NCBI GenBank assembly: GCA_030765645.1 | Contig: JAVCCE010000005.1 | Coordinates: forward strand, 1-46,605 | Direction: 5' to 3' | Source: Candidatus Hinthialibacter antarcticus | Lineage (GTDB): Bacteria > Hinthialibacterota > Hinthialibacteria > Hinthialibacterales > Hinthialibacteraceae | DNA length: 46,605 bases | Notes under the pieces: model-generated | Told to the model about the DNA's origin: nothing | Seen by the model: the letters and a program-made list of their open reading frames with translations, nothing else | Databases searched by the model: none | Position numbers and translations under genes: made by a program | Shown here: positions 18,087 to 26,917 of the stretch, one piece after another | Numbering within the stretch: position 1 is the first letter of the stretch | Layout: the number at the start of each line of letters is the position of its first letter

Positions 18087-20027
18087 ATGAAAAACCGGTT
18101 ATTGGTCTCGTTATCCGCCGCTTTTGGCGTAGCGATTTTATTGTTTATTGTCACCGTTATCTTTTTAATGGTGGTTCGTGAACAGCGCGTCCAAGACCTC
18201 GCCAGTCATTCATCTCACATTGCGCAGATGGTTGGCGAAAACTCCTCGATACGAACTTATATCCAAGACCAGCCTCAAGCCCCGACACTTGAAACCGTTG
18301 AAGAGGAACTTCTCAACCTAATTCAGGGTGATCCATTTATTGAAGAACTTTCCATTTTTGATCCATTTGGAAAAATGCAAACAAGAGTCGCTCGTACGAG
18401 AGAAGAACCGTCTCCCAATCCCGTCAGACGCGCATCTCCCTCCTTGCATGAAATCCTCACGACGGGCCAGCCGACATTAGAAGAAAGCGGTGAATACTTC
18501 ATTCCGCTTGACTATCAGAATGACCGCTGGGGTGTGTTACGCGTTCGATGGCAGCCAGAAGCAACAGAGATGTATTTCAATCGTCTGAAGAACGGCGCTT
18601 ATTACATGGTGATTGGTTTCTTTGTTTTTGTTGCGTTATTCGTGTTCTGGTTATTGCGAATTACGTACGAAAAAGAACACATGCGAATGGCGGCGGAACT
18701 TCGAATTGCTTCGTCTGGAAATTCGAACTATCAATTAGAACCCCAGTCCTATTCATCCATTATGGCGGAAATCAGCGCCTATATAAATCGCCTCCAGCGA
18801 GGCCATGAAGAAGCGCGTTCTAAGTCGCATGTTTTGGATGATGCATTGCGCCAGGCGGAGCGAGGCTGTGCGGATTCACGAAAATCGCTAGAAATACACT
18901 CTCAATCAATGGAATCAATGCGAAAAGAAATGCGGGAAGGGCTGAACACCATTCTTGAACTTTCTTGGAGCGCCGTTTTAATCATCGACCACAATTTCCG
19001 CCTTCATTATATTAACCCATCTGCTGAACGCTTGTTGCGTTTAGTTCAGCGCGATAAAGAAGTAATTGATGATGAGCGCCTTCGCAGGTGCCTTTCGCCT
19101 CTAATTACGCAGTCAAAGGCGGAGCGTATTGACGATTTATGCGCTTGGCCTCAACCCGGGCTAGGCCGCTCGCTCTCCTGCCGTATACGTGCGGCCCAGC
19201 TGCCTGTCGTGGATTCGTTAAAGTTGTTCATCGTGTTGCTGCGAGAAGAAAGCGGCTATCCGTCAGCGTTGGATTCATCCTACTTCTCCGAGCGCGTATT
19301 GCGTGATTTGATTTCACCCCGTGGAACGAGGCTCCCGTGGATTGATTCACGGGACGCGCCGCTTGATGCTGATGTTGAGCGCCGCTTTAAGACCTGCCTA
19401 CAGCGCATCGTCTTTTTCCATGATTTAGAACGCCGTAAAGTCGAGCCAATGGTGTCCGTCCGTTTTTCACGTTGGTTACGCGAACGTTTTTTAGCGGAAG
19501 ATTTATTCTCAGAACATCTGAATTTGAATGTTCATGCGGCGGATGCTGATATTAGTCTTTGCATCCCAGAAAAATCGACAGCTGAGTTAATTGATTGTCT
19601 AATAATTTTGATTGGGCAATTGGCTGATTATGATAAACATAGTGAGAATAAGCCGATTGATATGTACGCGTCATCCGATTCGCAGGGGCAGCCGGTTTTA
19701 ACGTTATCAATCATTTGCGGCTCAAGAAAACGCGCACAGTGGATGCAAGACGTCTTGGATGAACAATGCGACCTCTTGCAGGAAAGCGCCCTGGATGACT
19801 ATACATTAGACCGCCTGGAACGGGATGTCTGTTATTGTATCTATCGTTGCGCTAAAGATATATTGCGCGTAAAAGTGGAGACGGTCTATTCCGAAAATAA
19901 GCATATTGCGAGCATACACGTGTTATTTCCACGGATTCAAGGCCAGCCCCGGGTTGAAGTTGATTCAACGACAGGCACAGCCGAAAGCGTCGACCAATTG
20001 ATGCGAACCTATTTTCGTCCATCTTAA
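18087..20027 (+). CDS. Membrane sensor with PAS and degenerate kinase-like C-terminus
   Basis: A protein of 646 residues. TM1 lies at about 7-30 and TM2 at about 174-195, enclosing a periplasmic sensor of about 140 residues (FIEELSIFDPFGKMQTRV is Cache/PAS-like). A coiled coil (about 235-285) and a PAS domain (about 290-390, SWSAVLIIDHNFRLHYINPS) follow. The last 220 residues look like a worn histidine-kinase core: STAELIDCLIILIGQLADY sits where the N box would be, and no HExxN-P H-box or GxG ATP-lid motif is visible. It is therefore probably not an active kinase but a sensor or scaffold. The start is supported by GAGGG 6 nt upstream. The next genes are HU and an HDOD protein, with no response regulator nearby. 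Confidence 0.65.
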   Translation: MKNRLLVSLSAAFGVAILLFIVTVIFLMVVREQRVQDLASHSSHIAQMVGENSSIRTYIQDQPQAPTLETVEEELLNLIQGDPFIEELSIFDPFGKMQTRVARTREEPSPNPVRRASPSLHEILTTGQPTLEESGEYFIPLDYQNDRWGVLRVRWQPEATEMYFNRLKNGAYYMVIGFFVFVALFVFWLLRITYEKEHMRMAAELRIASSGNSNYQLEPQSYSSIMAEISAYINRLQRGHEEARSKSHVLDDALRQAERGCADSRKSLEIHSQSMESMRKEMREGLNTILELSWSAVLIIDHNFRLHYINPSAERLLRLVQRDKEVIDDERLRRCLSPLITQSKAERIDDLCAWPQPGLGRSLSCRIRAAQLPVVDSLKLFIVLLREESGYPSALDSSYFSERVLRDLISPRGTRLPWIDSRDAPLDADVERRFKTCLQRIVFFHDLERRKVEPMVSVRFSRWLRERFLAEDLFSEHLNLNVHAADADISLCIPEKSTAELIDCLIILIGQLADYDKHSENKPIDMYASSDSQGQPVLTLSIICGSRKRAQWMQDVLDEQCDLLQESALDDYTLDRLERDVCYCIYRCAKDILRVKVETVYSENKHIASIHVLFPRIQGQPRVEVDSTTGTAESVDQLMRTYFRPS

Positions 20028-20229
20028 TCTATAAATAAATAGCCGTCGCCATCATTTTTGATTGTCTCGCCGTTGCCCTAAGTGTAAGTTTTTCTTGGAA
20101 AAAGAAGAAATTGACTTGATTCATTTCAATGGTTGGGTTATAGTTTTTTTGACAATCATCCATTTTATATGCGCCTGAACAGGTTCCGATAAAGCATTCG
20201 TCGGGTATATGACGGACAGAGGCCGTGTT

Positions 20230-20535
20230 ATGACTTCGACCAAAAAAGACATTGTCAAAGAAGTGGCTTCACGGACCGGGTTTGATATTTCGAGCGTCAA
20301 AAATATCGTTCAAACCATGTTCGACGCTATGTGCGTTGGTTTGGCTCGTGATGGAAATATCGAAATACGAAACTTTGGCATATTCAAAGTCAAAAGTACG
20401 CCAGCGCGTAAAGCGCGCAATCCAAAAACCAGTGAAATCATCACTGTCCCAGCGAAAAAGCACATCAGCTTTAAGCCAGGGCAAGAGATGAAAAAGAAAA
20501 TTAACGACGAACCTGCTGAATCAACTGAATCTTAA
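20230..20535 (+). CDS. HU/IHF family DNA-binding protein (copy 2)
   Basis: A protein of 101 residues. STKKDIVKEVASRTGFDISSVKNIV, EIRNFGIFKVKSTPARKARNPKT and KHISFKPGQEMKKKI are the three conserved blocks of HU/IHF. It shares the RNFGxFKVKxTPAR core with the copy at 13232 but differs elsewhere, so the two may form homo- or heterodimers. I choose the ATG at 20230, preceded by AGAGG, over the ATG seven codons upstream. A short acidic tail (EPAESTES) ends the protein. Confidence 0.93.
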   Translation: MTSTKKDIVKEVASRTGFDISSVKNIVQTMFDAMCVGLARDGNIEIRNFGIFKVKSTPARKARNPKTSEIITVPAKKHISFKPGQEMKKKINDEPAESTES

Positions 20536-20611
20536 CTCGAAATTTTTAATTTGATGATTTGCCGAAGTTAGCCCTTATAGCCTCGGTACATTATTGAATT
20601 CTGGAAAGACC

Positions 20612-21475
20612 ATGACAGAGCAACCGCAGATACCTGAGGCCATACAAAAATATGCTGATAGTATCCCGGCATTGCCTGACGTCATGGTTCGAGTCATTCA
20701 ACTTACCCGCGACCACAATACCAGCGCAAAAGAGCTCACGCGAGCCATTAATCAAGACCCGGCCTTAACGGGTAATATCCTCAAACTTTGCAATTCAGCG
20801 TTTTACGGCTTGCCACGAGTGGTTGCTTCGCTTTCTCAAGCAATCATGTACCTTGGTTTCTACACGGTCCGTAATCTCGTATTAACATGCTCCATGCGCA
20901 ACGTGTTTGAAGTCAATAACAAAATTTATGGGTATGAAGACAACGGTCTCTGGCGCCATTCGGTGGCTTGCGCCATTGTTTGTGAACTAATTTGTGAAAA
21001 ATTACGCCCCGATATGCGTGACGCGGGTTTCACGGCGGCGTTGCTGCATGACATTGGTCAAATGATCATTGCTATGAGCATCAAAGACACCGCTGATTCG
21101 ATCGTTGATTTAATGACGGAAAACAACCTGACCGACTGGCAGGCGGAACAAGAAGTCATTGGCATGTCACACGATGTTTTAGGGGGCATTGTTGCCGATA
21201 ACTGGAACTACCCCGATGAATTGATCCATTCGATTCGCTTTCACCATAAGCCGTATGAATCGAAGTCGCCCTCTTTTTTGACCTCGGTCGTCCATTTGTC
21301 AGATAGTATCAGCCTTCAGTTGGGATATGGTCTTGAAGCAGAACAAATGAAGTTTGAGCCTCATCCGTCTGTTCTTCAGTCGCTTGCAATTAACGCGGAA
21401 GCTGTGGAAATATTCACAGAGCAAGCAAAATTGAAGATTGAAGAACGATCCAACCTCTTTATGGACGAAGCGTAG
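20612..21475 (+). CDS. HDOD domain protein
   Basis: A protein of 287 residues, mostly one HDOD domain (about 15-215). Markers are IPALPDVMVRVIQLTRD, NQDPALTGNILKLCNSAFYG, IMYLGFYTVRNLVL, LWRHSVACA and AALLHDIGQMI. The HD pair (LLHDIGQ) is present, but HDOD domains generally lack the full metal-site set and act in signalling instead of phosphohydrolysis. Here it stands alone, without a GGDEF, EAL or receiver module. The ATG at 20612 has GGAAAG close upstream. It lies 76 nt after the HU gene and may share its transcript. Confidence 0.9.
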   Translation: MTEQPQIPEAIQKYADSIPALPDVMVRVIQLTRDHNTSAKELTRAINQDPALTGNILKLCNSAFYGLPRVVASLSQAIMYLGFYTVRNLVLTCSMRNVFEVNNKIYGYEDNGLWRHSVACAIVCELICEKLRPDMRDAGFTAALLHDIGQMIIAMSIKDTADSIVDLMTENNLTDWQAEQEVIGMSHDVLGGIVADNWNYPDELIHSIRFHHKPYESKSPSFLTSVVHLSDSISLQLGYGLEAEQMKFEPHPSVLQSLAINAEAVEIFTEQAKLKIEERSNLFMDEA

Positions 21476-21554
21476 TCAATCTTCGTCGCAGAAACAACAT
21501 TAACTCTACGTTCCTAATCTTAATCCATTCAGGTTGTTTCGGAATTTAAGTGCT

Positions 21555-21795
21555 TTATCACAAATTGAATTGCGTTTTTTGACGCTTTTTCGTAATTTCT
21601 TGATCATTCGCTGTATCAGGCATGGGTACAACTCTGCTCGCTTCAGTGCGGGCTTTCAAGCCCTTATGCACAGGCGCTCCCAGAGTCGCACCCATGCTTG
21701 ATTGGTTTGTCAATTTTTGATATGCCGGAGCCCGTTTCGGAATCAAAGAAATGGCCATCCATCAAGGTAGGTACTCACTTCCCAGATGAACCCAA
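21555..21795 (-). repeat. Dispersed inverted-repeat element, copy A (80-bp core 21619-21698)
   Basis: The core 21619-21698 is bounded by imperfect terminal inverted repeats (GGCATGGGTACAACTC at one end, GAGTCGCACCCATGCT at the other) and has an inner GGGC/GCCC hairpin. Compared with the copies at 29707-29786 and 31751-31830 it is inverted. With the 29707 copy it also shares about 95 bp of flank on one side (to about 21795: ATCAAAAATTGACAAACC and GGAAGTGAGTAC-like blocks, reverse sense) and an AATTCAATTT block on the other. It fills the gap between the HDOD and RraA-like genes; no ORF is seen in it. Confidence 0.8.
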
Positions 21796-21909
21796 TAAAT
21801 ACGTTTCACCAATTCTCATACATGCTTAATATTGTGTATATTGTATTCAACCTGTTGATTGCCGGTTGAATTTTTCTTATTCTAACAACACCTTAAGGAG
21901 AGAACCAAA

Positions 21910-22650
21910 ATGAAATCATTGCGCCTAGCCTTGTTATTTGTAAGTATATTCTCATTTCTCATTTTGTCTTCATGCCAGACGGCGTCCATTAAACAAAATG
22001 CTTCCGGCGATCCGCTCATCGACGGCTATTTAAGTGTCGCGACAGCATCCGTCTCTGACGCCGTTGACCAAATCATCGGCAAGCGCGGTTACATGTCGCA
22101 CCAAATTCGTCCATTGTCTCCCACAAAAATGTGTGGACGCGCAGTGACGGTCTTAGCGAAACCCTCAACCGAAAAACAGCCGCCCAGCATGGCGTTGGAA
22201 TTGATTGACGAAGAACCGCCGGGAAAGGTGTTGGTCATCGTGATGGACGGGCCTGACGGCGCGGACGTAGCAGCGTTTGGCGGCATCATGTGCACGGGTT
22301 CGGTACAACGGCAGTTTGCGGGAGCGGTGCTCGACGGCGGCTGCCGCGATGTGTTAGAAATCGAAGCAATGGGCTTTCCCGTATTTACGAAAGGCATCGC
22401 CCCGACAAACTCGGTCGGTCGCTATATAAACGTCGGCAAGAATATCCCGGTAAAATGCGGCGGCGTAATGGTGGCGCCCGGCGACATCATCATTGGCGAT
22501 TCGGACGGCGTAGTGGTGGTTCCCCAAAAACACGCGGCTGAAGTTTTGGCCCGCGCACAAGAGCTCGAGGCGAAAGAAGCCGTTACAACCAAAGCCGTAA
22601 AGAAACTGAAGTCGATCCGTAAGGCGGCAGAAAAAAATAACCGTATTTAA
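21910..22650 (+). CDS. Lipoprotein with RraA-like (HMG/CHA aldolase family) domain
   Basis: A protein of 246 residues. The first 22 residues are a lipoprotein signal with lipobox LSSC. Residues about 35-225 match the RraA / 4-hydroxy-4-methyl-2-oxoglutarate aldolase fold: SVSDAVDQI near the start, GRAVTV, VLVIVMDG, AAFGGIMCTGSVQRQFAGAVLDGGCRD with the substrate-binding RD pair, FPVFTKGIAP, and VMVAPGDIIIGDSDGVVVVP near the end. The family either cleaves 4-carboxy- or methyl-2-oxoglutarates or, as RraA, inhibits RNase E; both are cytoplasmic, so a lipid-anchored form is odd. AAGGAG lies 8 nt before the ATG. The next gene follows after 14 nt in the same operon. Confidence 0.82.
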   Translation: MKSLRLALLFVSIFSFLILSSCQTASIKQNASGDPLIDGYLSVATASVSDAVDQIIGKRGYMSHQIRPLSPTKMCGRAVTVLAKPSTEKQPPSMALELIDEEPPGKVLVIVMDGPDGADVAAFGGIMCTGSVQRQFAGAVLDGGCRDVLEIEAMGFPVFTKGIAPTNSVGRYINVGKNIPVKCGGVMVAPGDIIIGDSDGVVVVPQKHAAEVLARAQELEAKEAVTTKAVKKLKSIRKAAEKNNRI

Positions 22651-22664
22651 TGAGGAGATTCTCT

Positions 22665-23762
22665 ATGCAACGCCGCGACGCAATTCAAATTCTTTCATCC
22701 GCCGCACTCGCAAGCCAAACACTGATATCACTCGCCGATGACGCGCCGTTGCGTCTGGCCATCGTCGGGTTGGTGCATGGGCACGTCGGCGGTTTTTTAC
22801 GGCAAGCCGTTGAGGACAAAGCAATTGAACTGGTCGGCGTGTTCGACCCGACCCAAGCGTTGCGGGAGCAATACGCTGGGCGCTATGGCTTTGATTCAAA
22901 GCATTTATTCGGCAACCTGGACGCCATGCTCGACCGGGCCAAACCCGAAGCGGTCGCGTTAATGACCAGCACCTTCGACCATACCGAAGTCGTCGAGAAA
23001 TGCGCGGCGCGCGGCGTACACGTTATGATGGAGAAACCGCTTGCGGTCAACATCGAACACGGCGCCCGCATCGAACGCGCCGCCAAGCGCAATGGCATTC
23101 ATGTTTTGGTGAATTATGAAACCACCTGGTACTCCAGCCATCATGCGCTTAAGGCAAAAGTGGAAGATGGCGCCATCGGCGAACTGCGCAAATTCGTCGT
23201 ACGCGATGGGCACCCCGGCCCCAAAGAAATTGGTTGCTCGGACGAGTTTCTCAATTGGCTAACCGACCCGGTCTGGAACGGCGCCGGCGCGTTATATGAC
23301 TTTGGTTGTTACGGCGCAAACTTGGCGACTTGGTTGCTGAACAATCAACGCCCCGTTTCAGTGACGGCCATCACTCAGCAGATCAAACCAAACGTCTACC
23401 CGAACGTCGACGACGAAGCGACGATCATTTTGGAATACCCCAAAGCGGTTGCAATCTTGCAAGCGTCATGGAACTGGCCGTATAACCGCAAAGATATGGA
23501 CGTGTATGGAACCAATGGATCAATCAAAGCGCTGAACAACGATAACGCCCTGATTAAAATTGGGGGAGAAAAAGAAAATCCGTTAGCGACAAAAGCGCTT
23601 GCGGCGCCGCATCATAATCCTCTGGCGTATTTCAAAGCGGTCGTTCGCGGCGCCGTCAAACCGGGTGGGTTATCATCGCTGCAAAACAATTTGATCGTCA
23701 ATGAAATTCTCGACGCAGCGCGCCGTTCGGCGAAAACAAGCGAGAAAGTATTGCTCGCGTAG
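22665..23762 (+). CDS. Gfo/Idh/MocA family oxidoreductase, exported
   Basis: A protein of 365 residues. The N-terminus MQRRDAIQILSSAALASQT carries a twin-arginine-like signal, common in this family in Planctomycetes-like bacteria. The Rossmann part opens with LRLAIVGLVHGHVGGF (an altered GxGxxG), continues with VGVFDP, and has the EKPLA motif (MMEKPLAVN) that carries the catalytic Lys. A C-terminal MocA domain follows. Members oxidise or epimerise sugars and inositols using NAD(P). I start at the ATG at 22665, 8 nt after TGAGGAG. The RraA-like gene ends 14 nt upstream, so the two probably serve one sugar-acid or aldol-type pathway (inference). Confidence 0.88.
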   Translation: MQRRDAIQILSSAALASQTLISLADDAPLRLAIVGLVHGHVGGFLRQAVEDKAIELVGVFDPTQALREQYAGRYGFDSKHLFGNLDAMLDRAKPEAVALMTSTFDHTEVVEKCAARGVHVMMEKPLAVNIEHGARIERAAKRNGIHVLVNYETTWYSSHHALKAKVEDGAIGELRKFVVRDGHPGPKEIGCSDEFLNWLTDPVWNGAGALYDFGCYGANLATWLLNNQRPVSVTAITQQIKPNVYPNVDDEATIILEYPKAVAILQASWNWPYNRKDMDVYGTNGSIKALNNDNALIKIGGEKENPLATKALAAPHHNPLAYFKAVVRGAVKPGGLSSLQNNLIVNEILDAARRSAKTSEKVLLA

Positions 23763-23805
23763 GCCCGCACTGTAGCGAAGCGAGATGCGCCCAAGCCGTT
23801 ATGGA

Positions 23806-25167
23806 TTACACTTTAATTGGTTCAATCTTGAACGCTTCTCCTTTTACGCGAAGTTCAATTACCGTCGCGATGGGATCGCGTTTTCGCGCTCCCAACTCAA
23901 TGCGCAGCGACTCGCCATCTTGTTGATGATTGAGAATGGGGCCATTCAACAGTTTGACCATCTCAGGCGCTTGAGGCAGAGGCGGCAGTTTGAGCGTTGC
24001 CCCCGTCTCACTCATAACGAATAAGTAAATCTTATTGCCTTTGCAAGTCGCGGCGCCCCACTCGCCCGGCATGTAGGGGCCGCCGCGGGTTTCGTAGATC
24101 GCGTCCTGATGCGCCTTGATCCATTCGCCCATTTTGCGCAGGCGTTCGACTTGGCGCGGTTCGATGCGACCGTCTGGCATCGGCCCGACGTTGAATAACA
24201 AGTTGCCGTCGCCGCCGATGGTTTGAATTAATGTATGCAGGCATTCTTTGAGCGATTTAATTTCGTCATCAGGCTTCCATGACCACTGTTTGCCGATGGT
24301 CATGCAGGTTTCCCAAGGCGTATCGCGATTGAATAGGCCAACCCGTTGCTCCGGCGTACCAAAGTCGCCCGCATATTGAACGCCGTCATTGATGGACATT
24401 CCCTCCATGCCTTTGCGCCCGGTGTCGACGCGGTTGTTAATCAACACGCTGGACTGCAACTCACGGCAGAAGTTATTTAACTCGACGCCGCGTTCATGCG
24501 TCCAAGGTTTTTCCCACTCGCCGTCAAACCAGAAAACCAAGTACGGCCCGTATTTTTCGATTTGTTCGCGCAATTGGTTTTGGTTGTATTCAACAAAACG
24601 GTCGAAATTCGGTTCGCCCCCTTCAGGCGTGTATCCCGCTTGCGCATGGTGCGAATAACCGTAGTCAGGGTTGCGCCAGTCGCAGATGGAAAAGTAGGGG
24701 CCAAAAGCGACGCCCTTTTGTTTGCAGGCGTCGGTCAATTCTTTCAAAACGTCGCGGCGAAACGGCGTCGACATGATGTCGTAATCCGTATAGGCCGAAT
24801 CCCACAAACAAAAGCCGTCGTGATGGCGCGAGGTCAACACCACGTATTTCATGCCTGTATCTTGCGCGACGGAGACCCATTCATCGGCGTCAAACGATTC
24901 GGGATTAAAGCGCTTGTACAGTTGGTCATATTCCTGCCAGCGGGTTTTGGTTTCGTTGGTTTCACTGGCGCGGGACCAGCCGATTTCCTTGCCCGTCAGG
25001 CTCACCGGCCCCCAGTGAATGAACATGCCGAAGCGCATCTTGCGCCATTCGTCTAAACTTTCAGCGCTTGCAGGAAGAATTTTTGTTTGCGCTGCGTATG
25101 AATTTGCGCCGATGGTCAATGCGCCCATTGCGCCTGCGCCGAGTTGTAATGCGGTTCGCCGTTTCAT
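23806..25167 (-). CDS. Alpha-L-fucosidase, GH29 family, secreted
   Basis: A protein of about 453 residues with an N-terminal Tat-like signal (MKRRTALQLGAGAMGALT). GH29 signatures are RFGMFIHWGPVSL, YVVLTSRHHDGFCLWDS, DVLKELTDACK, FGPYFS and YLVFWFDGEW, whose Asp (near residue 212) is the nucleophile. GDGNLLFNVGPMPDG closes the barrel. The enzyme removes alpha-L-fucose from glycans. The ATG at 25167 has GGAAGGA upstream; a GTG at 25197 would overlap the sulfatase stop. It lies directly behind the sulfatase, so the two probably act together on sulfated fucose-containing polysaccharides. Confidence 0.93.
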   Translation of the reverse strand: MKRRTALQLGAGAMGALTIGANSYAAQTKILPASAESLDEWRKMRFGMFIHWGPVSLTGKEIGWSRASETNETKTRWQEYDQLYKRFNPESFDADEWVSVAQDTGMKYVVLTSRHHDGFCLWDSAYTDYDIMSTPFRRDVLKELTDACKQKGVAFGPYFSICDWRNPDYGYSHHAQAGYTPEGGEPNFDRFVEYNQNQLREQIEKYGPYLVFWFDGEWEKPWTHERGVELNNFCRELQSSVLINNRVDTGRKGMEGMSINDGVQYAGDFGTPEQRVGLFNRDTPWETCMTIGKQWSWKPDDEIKSLKECLHTLIQTIGGDGNLLFNVGPMPDGRIEPRQVERLRKMGEWIKAHQDAIYETRGGPYMPGEWGAATCKGNKIYLFVMSETGATLKLPPLPQAPEMVKLLNGPILNHQQDGESLRIELGARKRDPIATVIELRVKGEAFKIEPIKV

Positions 25168-25193
25168 TTGTTGCGATTCCTTCCCGTTAACAA

Positions 25194-26717
25194 TCACGCT
25201 TCTTCGTAGGGCTTTGCCGTCTCATCGCCGTATTGCTTTTGCAAGCGATACAATTCATCTTTGAGATGATGTCCGATGACATTGTAATCTTTTTCGCCAT
25301 AGACGCTGTTCATTTCACGTGGGTCTTTTTCTAAATCAAACAGTTCCCATTCGTCAATCAAATAATAATGAATCAACTTGTAGCGTTGCGTTCGGATGCC
25401 GTAATGGCGCTGCACCTGATGCTCCGCCGGAAACTCATGGTAATGATAATAAATCGCGTCGCGCCAATCGTCGGGCGTCTCGCCTTGCAGAATCGGTTTG
25501 ATGCTGGCGCCTTGCATGTCTGCGGGTATGCTTGCGCCTGCGACATCCAAAAAGGTTTCGGCGAAATCTAGGTTTTGCACCAGGTCGCGGTTTACCGTCC
25601 CCCGGTCAATAACGCCAGGCCAACGCGCCACCAGCGGCATCCGCAGTGATTCTTCATACATCCAGCGCTTGTCAAACCAGCCGTGATCGCCCAAATAAAA
25701 TCCCTGGTCGGAACTATAAATCACCAGCGTGTTCTCGGCCAATCCCGAATCGTCAAGGTAGTCCAAGACGCGGCCAATATTCTCGTCGACGGACGCGATA
25801 CAGCGCAGGTAGTCTTTCATGTACCGCTGATATTTCCAGCGTACCAGGTCTTTGCCCTTTAGATTCATCTTCTCAAATAATTCATTTTTGGGGCCGTAAG
25901 CGGCGTTCCAGGCTTCGAGTTGTTCAGGCGTGAAATTGCGAGGCTGGGTAAATTTCAAATCGTTGGGCGTCAGGTGCCGCGCGACTTCCATTTCCTGGGT
26001 CTTAGCGGCGCTGGTGCGGTTTTCATAGTCGTCGAATAAATTGTCTGGTTCATAAAGATCAATGTCATCGTACTTATTTAAATATTTCGGGCCGGGCTGC
26101 CAGTTGCGGTGCGGCGCCTTGTGTTGAATCATCGCCATAAAGGGTTTGTCGGGATCACGCTGTTCTTGCATCCAATTCAAAGCGATGTCAGTGATGATGT
26201 CCGTTGTGTATCCAGTATGTTTTACTTGGCCTTGAGGCGTACGCATGGGCGGGTTGTAATACGGCCCCTGTCCAATCAAGACGTTCCAGAAGTCGAACCC
26301 CGTCGGCTCGGATTTCAAATGCCATTTTCCGATCATGGCGGTTTCGTACCCCGCCTGTTTTAGCAATTTGGGGAACGTCTGTTGGTCGCCGTCGAAGGCT
26401 TCCCGATTGGTCAATACGCCGTTCACAAAGCTGTGCTTTCCGGTTTGGATCACAGCGCGGCTGGGCGCGCAAATCGAGTTCGTACAAAAACAATTGTCGA
26501 AACGTACGCCTTCATTGGCGATGCGGTCGATGTTGGGCGTGTGATTAATCAGCGAACCATACGCACTGATCGCATGAGACGCATGATCGTCGGTAAATAT
26601 GAAAACAATGTTTGGACGCTTCGCTGTATCCGCCGAAAACGCCTGCGGCGCGGCGAGCGAGGCGGCGCCGCATCCAAGTAATTTCATAAACTGATTGCGG
26701 TTCAATTGCGTATTCAT
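25194..26717 (-). CDS. Secreted sulfatase (type I, formylglycine dependent)
   Basis: A protein of 507 residues with an N-terminal signal ([19 protein letters not shown]). [12 protein letters not shown] holds metal-binding Asp residues, and [16 protein letters not shown] contains the C-x-P-S-R sequence whose Cys83 is converted to formylglycine. GKWHLK and [12 protein letters not shown] (metal and catalytic positions) complete the site. The formylglycine-generating enzyme is not in this window. GGAGG lies 9-10 nt before the ATG. Adjacent to GH29 on the same strand, it probably desulfates fucose-rich algal or host polysaccharides (inference). Confidence 0.96.
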   Translation of the reverse strand: MNTQLNRNQFMKLLGCGAASLAAPQAFSADTAKRPNIVFIFTDDHASHAISAYGSLINHTPNIDRIANEGVRFDNCFCTNSICAPSRAVIQTGKHSFVNGVLTNREAFDGDQQTFPKLLKQAGYETAMIGKWHLKSEPTGFDFWNVLIGQGPYYNPPMRTPQGQVKHTGYTTDIITDIALNWMQEQRDPDKPFMAMIQHKAPHRNWQPGPKYLNKYDDIDLYEPDNLFDDYENRTSAAKTQEMEVARHLTPNDLKFTQPRNFTPEQLEAWNAAYGPKNELFEKMNLKGKDLVRWKYQRYMKDYLRCIASVDENIGRVLDYLDDSGLAENTLVIYSSDQGFYLGDHGWFDKRWMYEESLRMPLVARWPGVIDRGTVNRDLVQNLDFAETFLDVAGASIPADMQGASIKPILQGETPDDWRDAIYYHYHEFPAEHQVQRHYGIRTQRYKLIHYYLIDEWELFDLEKDPREMNSVYGEKDYNVIGHHLKDELYRLQKQYGDETAKPYEEA

Positions 26718-26917
26718 TTAAAACAACCTCCATCGGGTCTATTCGGATCATTTCATAAAATTGAATTCAACATTGCATGTTGCTATAGAAAAAACTTATT
26801 TCATCCAAGTTAGATTATGATAGTCTAAAATCATGCCTGCACAACATAATGGCTCCACAACGTAATCAAGCATTTGCTAAATTCTGGCGCCATTGCAATC
26901 ATGGTTCTACACTTCGA

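Noticed and set aside
20101-20208. TTGACT at 20111 as the promoter of the second HU gene
   Set aside because: The nearest -10-like sequence (TATAGT) is about 22 nt away, too far for a normal sigma-70 promoter.
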